A stretch of DNA of 64,000 nt. Origin: JACVRW01 sp963808775. Lineage in GTDB: Bacteria > Actinomycetota > Thermoleophilia > Solirubrobacterales > Thermoleophilaceae. Positions 26,175-34,040 of this stretch are shown one piece after another; within the stretch, counting starts at the first letter, position 1, and each line of letters starts with the position of its first letter. Where the stretch lies: the NCBI GenBank assembly GCA_963808775.1, contig CAWEGR010000003.1, positions 124,001 through 188,000 on the forward strand, given 5' to 3'. The notes under the pieces were generated by a model. The model was not told where the DNA came from and did no database searches. It worked only from the letters and a program-made list of their open reading frames with translations. Made by a program: the position numbers and the translations under genes.

Positions 26175-26957
26175 TCAGAAAGCCGCCAGCCAGCCACCAT
26201 CCACAGGCACGATCGTCCCGGTCATATAGGTGCAGTCGTCGGAGGCGAGAAACACGGCGAGGCCCGCCACATCATCCGGTTGACCTAGGCGCGGAAACGG
26301 AGTCCTCAACGTGGCGTACGCAAGCGTCTCGGGCGTCTCTGGCTCGTCGAGGGGAGTGGTCATGATCTTCCCGGGGGCGATCGCGTTGACCACTATCCCG
26401 TGCGGGGCATACTCCACCGCGAGCTGCCGCGTCATGTTGATGACGCCTCCCTTGATGGTGTTGTAGGTAAACGTCCCGGGGCTTCCGAGGAAGCCTGCCT
26501 GCGACGCCATGTTGATGATCCGACCGCGGGCTTCGCCCACGGGCCGTTGGTCGAGCATCGCCTGGATGAAGCGCTTAGAGCAGAGGAAGACCCCTCGCAG
26601 ACCCACGTCCATCATTGCGTCCCAGTCGCCCTCGCTCGTCTCGAGTATTCCCTTTTGGTGTGGCCCCGTGAGGATCGCGTTGTTGACGAGAACGTCCACG
26701 CGGCCGAAGCGCTCCAGCGCGATCGTCGCGAGGCGGTCGACGTCCTTCCACGCAGACACGTCGGTCTCCACGTGCAGCGCGCTGCCGCCTGCGGCGGCGA
26801 TCACGCTATCGGTGGGTTCGCCGCCCTCGCGAGGTATTCGCCTGATGTCGGCGATCACAACGTTGGCCCCGTGAGATGCGAAGGCGGTAGCCATCGCGCG
26901 CCCGATCCCCGAACTCGCGCCGGTAACAACGATTGTCTTGCCGCTGAGGGCGCTCAT
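26175..26957 (-). CDS. Short-chain dehydrogenase/reductase (SDR), canonical tetrad
   Basis: Classical SDR oxidoreductase of 260 aa. The cofactor motif is TGASSGIG, NNAILTG matches the NNAG region, the catalytic Asn is in DWDAMMDVGLRGVFL (shifted/variant), Ser in NMASQAGF, and YxxxK as YNTIK. It ends in the SDR-typical MTGTIVPVDGGW. It shares much sequence with the SDR at 29847, which lacks the Tyr. The ATG overlaps nothing upstream except ATGA coupling with the Gfo gene at 26954. It is the last gene of the second island operon (29792 to 26175). Probably oxidises or reduces an alcohol/ketone intermediate with NAD(P). Confidence 0.92.
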   Translation of the reverse strand: MSALSGKTIVVTGASSGIGRAMATAFASHGANVVIADIRRIPREGGEPTDSVIAAAGGSALHVETDVSAWKDVDRLATIALERFGRVDVLVNNAILTGPHQKGILETSEGDWDAMMDVGLRGVFLCSKRFIQAMLDQRPVGEARGRIINMASQAGFLGSPGTFTYNTIKGGVINMTRQLAVEYAPHGIVVNAIAPGKIMTTPLDEPETPETLAYATLRTPFPRLGQPDDVAGLAVFLASDDCTYMTGTIVPVDGGWLAAF

Positions 26958-27943
26958 GCGGGGACGTCCACCGTGCCTCCGGACTCGAGCGCCTCCTCAC
27001 ACGCAAGCGCGACCGTCAACGCGCGCGCGGCGTCCGGCGCCGTTGAGAACACCTCACCACCACCAGCGCGCACCGCCTCGAGAAATCCGATCATGTTGCG
27101 GCGCGACGGGTGCTGCCCGACCGCGCGCGGCTCGAGCGGCCGACCGCGCGAGACACCACTGAGCGTGAACACGGGGTCGAGGTCGAGGCGGAGCGTGGCG
27201 TCCGTGGCCGCGATCTGCAGAAAGTAGACCTCTGGCGTGTCGTCACCAGTCCACGCGGTATTGCTCAGACCGATACCGCCAGACTCGTAATGGAGCGTGA
27301 GCGACATCGCGTTCACGATCCGCTGCGGGCCGTCAGTGTGCTGTGCGAGCGGCACTGTGCTCGCCGCCGCCTGGACCGCGACGATCTCTCCACAGACCGC
27401 CCGGTGAAGATCTATGTCGTGGCTGGCGAGCTCGAGCAGGATCCCACCGCCGGCCGCGTAGTCGAGAAACCACGGTCGTGCCCGTGTTGGCCCGAGGCTA
27501 GCCCCGATCACGAGCGCGGGCTCCTGCTCCCCAAGCAGCTCGCGCACATCGGGGAGGAGGTCGATCGCACGCCACTGATAGCCGACTGCGCAGATCGTGC
27601 CGCACCGCTCCGCTGCCGCGACGATTGATGCCGCGTCCTCTCGTGTTCGGGCGAGTGGCTTCTCCACGAGCACCGCTATGCCCCTCTCGAGCGCCCCGAC
27701 GGTTGGGCCGGCGTGCGCACCGGGCGGCGTGCTTACGATGATCCCGTCCAGCTGCTGCGAGTCGAGTAGTTCACCGTAGTCGGGGTAACCGACGACGCCG
27801 AACTCGCGCTCGGCGACTTCTCGGCGCAGGCGATCGGACTCCGCGACGGCGACGAGCTGAGCCTCGTCCAGCTCCGACACCATCCGCGCGTGGCGCACGC
27901 CAATGCCACCGAGCCCGACGACGGCGATCCGCACGGGAGTCAC
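26954..27943 (-). CDS. Gfo/Idh/MocA family oxidoreductase (EKP retained)
   Basis: NAD(P)-dependent dehydrogenase of 329 aa. Rossmann motif VVGLGGIGVRHARMV at the N-terminus, conserved AVLVEKPLARTREDA with the catalytic Lys, and a C-terminal substrate domain containing GGILLELASHDIDLHRAVCG, whose His/Asp pattern matches active inositol or sugar dehydrogenases. It overlaps the SDR gene by ATGA and the upstream CE4 gene in the same way, so expression is tightly coupled. Unlike the paralogue at 14921, all expected catalytic elements appear present. Substrate unknown; the coupling with CE4 amidases suggests it acts on their product. Confidence 0.9.
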   Translation of the reverse strand: MTPVRIAVVGLGGIGVRHARMVSELDEAQLVAVAESDRLRREVAEREFGVVGYPDYGELLDSQQLDGIIVSTPPGAHAGPTVGALERGIAVLVEKPLARTREDAASIVAAAERCGTICAVGYQWRAIDLLPDVRELLGEQEPALVIGASLGPTRARPWFLDYAAGGGILLELASHDIDLHRAVCGEIVAVQAAASTVPLAQHTDGPQRIVNAMSLTLHYESGGIGLSNTAWTGDDTPEVYFLQIAATDATLRLDLDPVFTLSGVSRGRPLEPRAVGQHPSRRNMIGFLEAVRAGGGEVFSTAPDAARALTVALACEEALESGGTVDVPA

Positions 27944-28869
27944 TCCAGCCCGGCCTGCCCGCTCAAGTACCAGTCAACGATCTCCTTGCCCGTGGCCTTC
28001 CAGACGGGTCCTGCTGCGACTGCCTTCATCGCCTCGTCGAGGTGCTTGATCCGGAACGGCTGCCCGATGAGGTATGGCTGCAAATGAAGCACCAGCACGC
28101 GGCCATTGATCCGACCGTCTTGCACCAGCCGCTCGAACCCCTCAGTGATCATCCGGCCCCAGCGCTGCGTGGAGATGCTGCGGGTGCTGAGGGTGTAGAC
28201 AGGATCAAGGTCGATTGCGGCTGGAAGCGCCACCATCGATCCGGCGGGAACCTTCATCCGGTACGGCTGTTCGTCGTTGGCCCAGTCGCATACGTAGCGA
28301 ACGCCCAGGGCCGCCAGCAGCTCCACTGTGTGCTCCGACTCGCCGTAGTCGGCGCCAACCCAGCCTTCCGGCCAAATCCCCGTGGCGTCCTGCACCGCCT
28401 CCAGCGAGTCGGCGAGGTACTTCCGCTCGTCCTCCTGCGCCATCTCCGCGGTGATCATGCGGTTGAACGTCATGCCGTGACCGATGAACTCCCAGCCGCG
28501 TGATGCGCACTGCTCAACCAGGAAAGGATTCGAGCGGGCCAGCTGACCGTCGATCGCGACGGTCGCCGGAATGCCATAGCGGTCGAGCACGTCGATCACC
28601 CGGAAGATCCCCACCCGATTGCCGTACTCGTGCGCCGCCACCCGTGAGATCTGGAATCCGTTCGGGTAGGGGCCGTAGCCGACCGCGCTCGGAGGAGCGA
28701 TCGTCCCGGGCGGGGGAAAGAGCTCCATGGTCTCGAGGTGGATGACGACGCACATCGCGACCGGGACGTCACCGGGCCAGCGCAACACCGGTCTCGCCAC
28801 GATCGGGGACCAGTCGGTGTACGGGTTGTCCATGCGCCTGGGCTCGCGCTCTGCGGTGGCCATGGTCAT
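27940..28869 (-). CDS. Polysaccharide deacetylase (CE4) family protein, PuuE/cyclic-imidase-like branch (1)
   Basis: A 309-aa NodB-fold hydrolase. Instead of the TFDDGP motif of sugar deacetylases it has CVVIHLETMELFP, and the metal-binding His region reads FIGHGMTFNRMIT, as in the allantoinase PuuE/cyclic imide hydrolase-like group rather than chitin deacetylases. Other family parts are EYGNRVGIFRVIDVLDRYGI and LHLQPYLIGQPFR. Start ATG 28869 overlaps the stop of the second CE4 gene (ATGA). Family knowledge therefore suggests hydrolysis of a C-N bond in a cyclic amide or ureide; the true substrate is unknown. Confidence 0.85.
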   Translation of the reverse strand: MTMATAEREPRRMDNPYTDWSPIVARPVLRWPGDVPVAMCVVIHLETMELFPPPGTIAPPSAVGYGPYPNGFQISRVAAHEYGNRVGIFRVIDVLDRYGIPATVAIDGQLARSNPFLVEQCASRGWEFIGHGMTFNRMITAEMAQEDERKYLADSLEAVQDATGIWPEGWVGADYGESEHTVELLAALGVRYVCDWANDEQPYRMKVPAGSMVALPAAIDLDPVYTLSTRSISTQRWGRMITEGFERLVQDGRINGRVLVLHLQPYLIGQPFRIKHLDEAMKAVAAGPVWKATGKEIVDWYLSGQAGLE

Positions 28870-29792
28870 TCGCCCCCCAGCGGCAGCTCGTGTGCCACGG
28901 CGGCCTCGAGATGATTCGCGATGTAGTGCTCCGCGATCTGATCCGCGGTCGTTAGCCAGACGTCGTCGTGCCCGAGGATGTAGCTGAGGGCCTCGTCGAG
29001 GTAGCCGATGCGGTGCGCCTGACCGATCACGTACGCGTGCAGCGATACGCACATCACGCGGCCACTCTCGGCGCCCTCCTCGTAAAGGACGTCGAACTGA
29101 TCCTTACACAACTGCACGAAGTAGTCGGCTTCGAAGGCGGACGCGCCGAAGCCCATTGCCATTAGGGAATCGTCGTTGACATCACCCGCATACGGAACTC
29201 CGACCAGCGGCCCCGACTCCGTAAGGATCGGAAACGGCTGGTCGTCGATCAGCCAGTCGGCGGAGTAGATGAGCCCGGCCTCCGCCATCAGGCGCATCGT
29301 ATTCGGAGTCGTGCTGCCGGCCGGACCGAGCATGCCCTTCAGCTGCTTCCCGGTGTGCCGCTTGACCGTCTCGACGTTGTCGCGGAACCACTCCCGCTCC
29401 TCGTCCTCGGAGAGCCCGAACAGGTAGCTCGTGTTGTAGATCCCGTGGCTCATGATCGCCCAGTCGCGCGAAACGATCGCGTCGCGGATCTCTGGGTAGT
29501 GGTCGAGGACCGCGAGGTTGCAGGAGATAGTCGGGCGCACACCGTGGTGATCGAGAACCTCGGCGAGGCGCCAGAAGCCGACCCGGTTGCCGAAGTCGTA
29601 GTAGCTGTAATGGAGCACGTCAGGCGCGCTCGAGAGCCGCGGCCATGGCTTGATGTGCGGATTGTGAGGCGGCAGGTACTGGTAATGCTCAATGTTGGGC
29701 GCCACCCAGAGCGCGACGCGCGCGCCGCCCGGCCACTCCACGCGCGGCCGTGAGATGATCGGCAGGTAGGGAATGTTCGCTACGTGTTGCAC
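28866..29792 (-). CDS. Polysaccharide deacetylase (CE4) family protein, PuuE/cyclic-imidase-like branch (2)
   Basis: A 308-aa relative of the preceding gene, diverged along its length. The acidic/His position is VAPNIEHYQYL, the strand-loop DFGNRVGFWRLAEVLDHHGV is conserved, and the metal-site region reads IMSHGIYNTSYLFGLSEDE. The C-terminal LHAYVIGQAHRIGYLDEAL corresponds to LHLQPYLIGQPFR of its neighbour. A strong GGAGG ribosome site precedes the GTG at 29792. It is the first gene of the second island operon, which is divergent from the SDR gene at 29847. Two unequal members may form a hetero-oligomer or act on successive substrates. Confidence 0.85.
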   Translation of the reverse strand: MQHVANIPYLPIISRPRVEWPGGARVALWVAPNIEHYQYLPPHNPHIKPWPRLSSAPDVLHYSYYDFGNRVGFWRLAEVLDHHGVRPTISCNLAVLDHYPEIRDAIVSRDWAIMSHGIYNTSYLFGLSEDEEREWFRDNVETVKRHTGKQLKGMLGPAGSTTPNTMRLMAEAGLIYSADWLIDDQPFPILTESGPLVGVPYAGDVNDDSLMAMGFGASAFEADYFVQLCKDQFDVLYEEGAESGRVMCVSLHAYVIGQAHRIGYLDEALSYILGHDDVWLTTADQIAEHYIANHLEAAVAHELPLGGE

Positions 29793-29846
29793 AGGACCTC
29801 CAAGAGCTCGCTAGACAAGGTTGCGACCGCCCCGGAGGGCGAGGTC

Positions 29847-30611
29847 TTGGCTGGAAGGACGATCGTGGTGACGGGCGCCAGTTCTGGCATCGGTCGCGCC
29901 ATGGCCCTCGCGTTCGCCGGTCACGGTGCCTTCGTCGTGAACGCCGACGTCCAACCCGAGCCGCGCGAGGGCGGCACCGCGACCGACGAGATGATCCGCG
30001 CAGCGAACGGCGAGTGCTGTTTTCTGAGGACTGACGTCTCCTGCGTGGAGGACGTGGAGCGTCTCGTCAAAGCGGCCGCGGGTAGGACTGGGCGGATCGA
30101 CGTCCTCGTCAATAACGCGATGTTCTACGGCACCCACAACGGGGCCGTCCTCGACACGCGAGAGGAAGATTGGGACGCGATGATGAACGTCGGCCTGCGT
30201 GGGGTGTTCCTGTGCTGTCGTCACACCCTGCGGCAGATGCTCGCCCAGGAGCAGCGCGCCGAGTTGCGGGGGCGGATCATCAACATCGCCTCGCAGGTCG
30301 CCTTCCTCGGCTCGCCGGGCTCGTTCACTTCGAACACGATCAAGGGCGCCGTCGTGGCCATGACTCGACAGCTCGCCGTGGAGTTCGCCGAGAGCGGGAT
30401 AACCGTGAACGCAATCGCTCCCGGTCGCATCCCGACCGACAACAGCGATCCCCCTGAAGTCGCCGAGCACGCAAGATTGCGAGCACCGGTCCCTCGCGTA
30501 GGGCTGCCAGGCGACGTAGCCAACCTCGCCGTGTTCCTCGCTTCCGACGCTGCCACGTTCATGACCGGGGCGACGGTCCCGGTTGACGGCGGCTGGCTCG
30601 CAGCTTTCTAG
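29847..30611 (+). CDS. Short-chain dehydrogenase/reductase lacking the catalytic tyrosine
   Basis: A 254-aa SDR read from a TTG preceded by GGAGGGCGAGG; a GTG at 29784 is an alternative that overlaps the divergent CE4 start. The cofactor motif TGASSGIG, NNAMFYG, Ser in NIASQVAF and the terminal MTGATVPVDGGW are intact. The YxxxK motif, however, reads SNTIK: Ser162 (codon TCG) occupies the Tyr position while the matching paralogue at 26175 has YNTIK. Two base changes are needed for Tyr, so this is not a simple read error. It may be a regulatory or binding SDR, or use another acid/base. It faces the CE4-SDR operon and precedes the MFS gene. Confidence 0.88.
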   Translation: MAGRTIVVTGASSGIGRAMALAFAGHGAFVVNADVQPEPREGGTATDEMIRAANGECCFLRTDVSCVEDVERLVKAAAGRTGRIDVLVNNAMFYGTHNGAVLDTREEDWDAMMNVGLRGVFLCCRHTLRQMLAQEQRAELRGRIINIASQVAFLGSPGSFTSNTIKGAVVAMTRQLAVEFAESGITVNAIAPGRIPTDNSDPPEVAEHARLRAPVPRVGLPGDVANLAVFLASDAATFMTGATVPVDGGWLAAF

Positions 30612-30685
30612 CTCGAGGCCGCCCACTCACCAACCCGCGAGTCGCCGCGGTCCTCTTCACGACTCCGTGAGTATGAAGTAGGATG

Positions 30686-30697
30686 TCATACGTATTA
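30686..30697. promoter_or_regulatory. Variant of the TCATACGTATGA palindrome before the MFS gene
   Basis: TCATACGTATTA, matching the island palindrome at 11 of 12 positions, lies 54 bp before the annotated MFS start and 75 bp after the SDR stop. It could repress or activate the MFS gene in the same regulon as the importer operon. A plausible -10 (TATTAA) overlaps it. Confidence 0.45.
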
Positions 30698-30750
30698 ACA
30701 GCGTATCCTCGGCACCACCACGCGTCAAGCAGCGGGGTCCGTACCCGCGC

Positions 30751-31875
30751 TTGTTCTTCGTGCTCTGTGGGCTGGTCCTCGCCGCGGACACAGTGTTGCT
30801 CGGCGCGTTCACGCCACTGGTGCCGCACTACGCGGACCGATTCGACCTCTCCAACACCGCGACGGGTCTGGTGGTCGCGGCCTTCCCCGCCGGCGCGGCG
30901 TTCACGGCGCTGCCCGCCGGGCGGCTCGCGGGTGTCATAGGCGCAAAGGTGACCCTGCTGCTCGGTCTGGCGTTGCTCGCCGCCGCGAGTGCCTGGTTCG
31001 GCATCCTGTCCACGCCCGGCGAGCTGGCTCTCACGCGGGCGCTGCAGGGTGTTGGGAGCACTCTCGCTTGGATCGGCACGTTCAGCTGGCTCGTCGCCCG
31101 TGAGCCGTCCGGGGGACGCGGCGAGCTAATTGGCCGGGCGTACTCGATGGCGATGCTTGGATCGCTCGTCGGCCCGACGCTCGCTGTTGTAGTCACGACG
31201 GCGGGGGCGCTGCCGACTTTCGCCTCGATTGCGGCCGGCTTCGGGGCCCTGCTGGTTGCCTTCGCCTGGATGCCCGGTCTCGGGGTGCGCCCCCCAGCTC
31301 CGCACGTCCGCCAGCGCACTCTTCTTCGCAACCGAGGAGTCATGATCGGAATGCTCCTGCTCGGGTTGCAGTCACTGGCATTCGGAGCGCTGTCGGTCCT
31401 CGCGCCTCTGCGACTGTCCGACCTGGGGCTCTCGACGGGCCCAATCTCACTCGTTTACATCGCGACGGCGATTCTCGTGATGGCGGTCAATCCGCTAGCG
31501 GGACGATGGTCCGATCGTCAGGGTCACCGCATCCCCATGCTCTATTCGCTCGCGGCGGGTGCCGCGGCAGTGACCATCCTGGGGTACGTCAGCTCGGCGT
31601 GGGCCTTCGCAGGGGTGTTGATCGTGGCGGAGGTCTCGCTCTTTGGGCTCTCGGCGCCAGCCTCCACGCTGGTGACCGATGCCGTGGAGGCCACCTCCCT
31701 CGGGCTCGGCGTGGCCTGGGCGGTCATCCTCCTTGCTTGGGCGCCACCCCAAATGGTCGGCGCGATACTCGGCGGCGCGCTGCGCGACGCGGCTCACGCC
31801 CCCTATCTCCTGCTCGGTGGGCTGTGTCTGGCAGCAGTGATGCTGCTCGCGCGCCCTGACCTGAATCCGCGGTGA
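30751..31875 (+). CDS. Major facilitator superfamily transporter
   Basis: A roughly 374-aa 12-helix MFS carrier. Helix 1 contains LFFVLCGLVLAADTVLLGAF and is followed by the loop PLVPHYADRFDLS; the A-like motif between helices 2 and 3 is AGRLAGVIGAKVTLL, and the mid-molecule loop has AGRWSDRQGHRIPMLYS. The start is uncertain: the TTG at 30751 leaves almost no cytoplasmic N-terminus, and the open frame continues back to 30682 without an ATG or GTG (ATT 30694 would overlap the operator). Likely imports or exports the compound or product handled by the island enzymes. It is tandem with the SDR at 29847. Confidence 0.88.
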   Translation: MFFVLCGLVLAADTVLLGAFTPLVPHYADRFDLSNTATGLVVAAFPAGAAFTALPAGRLAGVIGAKVTLLLGLALLAAASAWFGILSTPGELALTRALQGVGSTLAWIGTFSWLVAREPSGGRGELIGRAYSMAMLGSLVGPTLAVVVTTAGALPTFASIAAGFGALLVAFAWMPGLGVRPPAPHVRQRTLLRNRGVMIGMLLLGLQSLAFGALSVLAPLRLSDLGLSTGPISLVYIATAILVMAVNPLAGRWSDRQGHRIPMLYSLAAGAAAVTILGYVSSAWAFAGVLIVAEVSLFGLSAPASTLVTDAVEATSLGLGVAWAVILLAWAPPQMVGAILGGALRDAAHAPYLLLGGLCLAAVMLLARPDLNPR

Positions 31876-32089
31876 ATCTCGGCTGGAAGAAACGAGGGCA
31901 ACTCCTGGGCAACACACCATCCACGACTGACAGGGGGTAGGTCTTGAACGCGAAATCGCTGGCACCCTGGAACGTTCGTCGAAGCTGTCGAGCGGTGATG
32001 TGTGCGTGTTCCCGCGTGCCCACCGAGGGGATGGACCTGACCCCATTAGGGGCGTAGGGTGGAAAATCCCCCTGGCCCAAGGAGGGCAC

Positions 32090-32752
32090 ATGGACTCGCC
32101 CGTTCGGCTCACCCGCCCACTCCTCGCCTTTGCGATCGTGGTGCCGCTCGCCTGGGCGGTGTTGCTGTGGTTCCATCCGGACGTTGACCCCAACCACGTC
32201 TACGCCGACCTGCGCGAGGACGTGGTGGCCTACCAGATCGTCCACGTCGGGACGCTGGTCTTCATCGGTCTGATCGGCTTGGCGCTCTACCTGCTGGTCC
32301 GCGACCTGCCGGGCAGAGCCGCGACGATCAGCCGACTCGCGATCGGTCCATTCGTAATTTTCTATGCCGCCTGGGAGAGCGTGATCGGCCTCGCCATCGG
32401 GGCGCTCGTCCAGCACGCCAACGACGCGCCGGCGCGTCAACGGCCCGCCGTGGCGGACGCGATCCAGAGCCTTGGCGACAACGCGATCATCGGCGACCCA
32501 GGCATCGTGGGCAGCGTCGGGGCGATCGCATGGATCGTGGCCGTCCTGGCGGCCGCCATCGCTTACCGTCAGGTTGGCGCTCCACTCCTCGCCACGGTCC
32601 TGCTCGGACTGTCCTTCATGGTGGTCTCGCACCCGCCGCCGATCGGACCTATCGGGCTTGTGTGCTTCGCCAGCGCGGTGGCTCTCCTGGGCCGCGCGCA
32701 AAGCGTCTCCTCGCGACTTCGGACAGCGGCGCCGACGCCCGTACCGACCTAG
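32090..32752 (+). CDS. Five-helix membrane protein, unknown function
   Basis: A 220-aa protein with hydrophobic segments LLAFAIVVPLAWAVLLWF, VGTLVFIGLIGLALYLLV, AIGPFVIFYAAWESVIGLAI, AIAWIVAVLAAAIAY and a C-terminal pair. The ATG at 32090 has a strong AAGGAGGG site, which rules out the longer frame from 32000. The 214-bp gap before it (31876-32089) contains no gene or recognisable site. Similar uncharacterised proteins occur widely in Actinobacteria. Nothing links it to the catabolic genes except position. Confidence 0.8.
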   Translation: MDSPVRLTRPLLAFAIVVPLAWAVLLWFHPDVDPNHVYADLREDVVAYQIVHVGTLVFIGLIGLALYLLVRDLPGRAATISRLAIGPFVIFYAAWESVIGLAIGALVQHANDAPARQRPAVADAIQSLGDNAIIGDPGIVGSVGAIAWIVAVLAAAIAYRQVGAPLLATVLLGLSFMVVSHPPPIGPIGLVCFASAVALLGRAQSVSSRLRTAAPTPVPT

Positions 32753-32780
32753 CTGCCACAGATCGGACCTGCTGGCGGCG

Positions 32781-32995
32781 TCATGCTGCCGCGCTCGCGC
32801 GGTGATGGCGCATCCGCTCCTTCATCGCCGCGACGCTGCCGGTTCGCGCAGCCTCCGACAGCAGAAGCAGTTCCTCCTTCGGCGGGAGGCGCGGTTGGCC
32901 CTGGTCGGCCCAGGCGCGTGCTGCAGGCCACCCCGGCGGTCCTTCGCGAGCGGGTCGGGGGTCATCCCCACCCCGTGGGGACGTGACGGAGCCGG
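32781..32995 (-). pseudogene. Possible gene remnant near the right end of the island
   Basis: Minus-strand frame open for about 70 codons and ending at TGA 32781, containing PPKEELLLLSEAARTGSVAA then MKERMRHHRA. The helical, amphipathic C-terminus looks like a real protein end, but there is no plausible start codon and an in-frame stop lies just upstream. It could be the last piece of a decayed mobile-element gene; I cannot name the family. The rest of 32753-33201 shows nothing recognisable. Confidence 0.25.
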
Positions 32996-33201
32996 AAACT
33001 CAAGGTGCGTCGCGTCTGCGGTGCGTCGCTCTCTAGGAGGAGTTCTGAGGAAACCGGCCCCGCCGTCCCTCCTCGACAGTAGGCGTGGTGAGCGTTCCTC
33101 GCACCACCCGGTTGCAGATGTGTTGCGCCACGAATGCGCGGTCTAATCGACGCTCTCGCTCACAGTTCGCAACGACTCAGAGCGACGTAACGGGAAAGCC
33201 A

Positions 33202-33627
33202 CTAGCGAGCCGGCTCGTCACGCTGCCACCACAAGACTTCAACTCGAATCCCGTCCGGATCGAAGACGAAGAATGCGTAGTAGTCCTCGATGTCGCGATC
33301 TTCCTCGGGAGGAAAGTGAATGTTGGCCTTCTGTGCGAGGCATCGCGCGTACGCGGCGTCGACCTCGTCCCGCTCGTCGACCTCGAAGGCCAGGTGCTCG
33401 ATTCCTACGGAGTAGTAGCGGTACTCACCCTCGTCGGCGGGGCGTAGCCCAAGCCCCGTGCGGGTCGTCGGTTCGTGCAGGTACACGACTTCCTCGGTTC
33501 CTCGGTACGTCGGGAAGCGAAGCTCCTTCGTCCATCCGAGCGGCTCCAGAAGGGCGTGGTAGAACGCGAGGGATCGCTCGACATCGGCGACAGCGAGGTC
33601 GACGTGGTGGATAGGCATTGCTGGCAC
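33202..33627 (-). CDS. VOC family (glyoxalase/bleomycin-resistance fold) protein
   Basis: A 141-aa vicinal-oxygen-chelate protein. Metal-ligand positions fit the fold: His in IHHVDLAVADVERSLAFY, Glu in GIEHLAFEVDERDEVD, and the last Glu in PDGIRVEVLWW. The length covers one complete pair of beta-alpha-beta-beta-beta modules. It could be a lyase, dioxygenase or antibiotic-binding protein; the sequence does not distinguish them. It is the last intact gene of the island before the right repeat, transcribed toward the membrane-protein gene. Confidence 0.88.
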   Translation of the reverse strand: MPAMPIHHVDLAVADVERSLAFYHALLEPLGWTKELRFPTYRGTEEVVYLHEPTTRTGLGLRPADEGEYRYYSVGIEHLAFEVDERDEVDAAYARCLAQKANIHFPPEEDRDIEDYYAFFVFDPDGIRVEVLWWQRDEPAR

Positions 33628-34040
33628 GATTCCTCCCAGGGTTGAGTTCGTCCGAACCTATTGTCGGGCCAGCGCCCAGGCCCTCGAAGCCGTGGGGCTG
33701 CGGGAGTAGGCCCGCGCTCCTCTGGCGACGCGTGGCGACCTGCCGTAGACGACTCATGATCGTGAGGGCAAAGCGGCCCCCCGCCGCGCTGTGAACGCCG
33801 CGAGGGGCCTGAACACCGGAGGAGTGACTCTCCGATGCCTACCCGCATCGTAAGCCCAAGGCTCGCCACTCGGCACCCGAGGGCAGTGGCGTGATGCCGG
33901 CCGCGCCCGAGACGACGAGCACGCTCTAGCGCCGAACCTCTCGCCGCGAAGCCCAGCTCCGCCACCGAGTGAACAACGAGTTCCTCGAGCGACGCGATGA
34001 ACGCCGCGTCGCCGGCGGTAGCCGGGCGACTGACCTTGAA
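33628..34040. other. Non-coding right end of the island with a tRNA-like fragment and a hairpin
   Basis: No convincing gene in 413 bp. At 33749-33767 there is ACGACTCATGATCGTGAGG, matching the anticodon arm of the tRNA at 13491-13509 in 18 of 19 positions. Just after it, 33775-33809 forms a hairpin (GGCCCC with GGGGCC, CGCG with CGCG). Together with the repeat at 34041 this suggests rearranged attachment-site DNA rather than a gene region. Confidence 0.55.
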
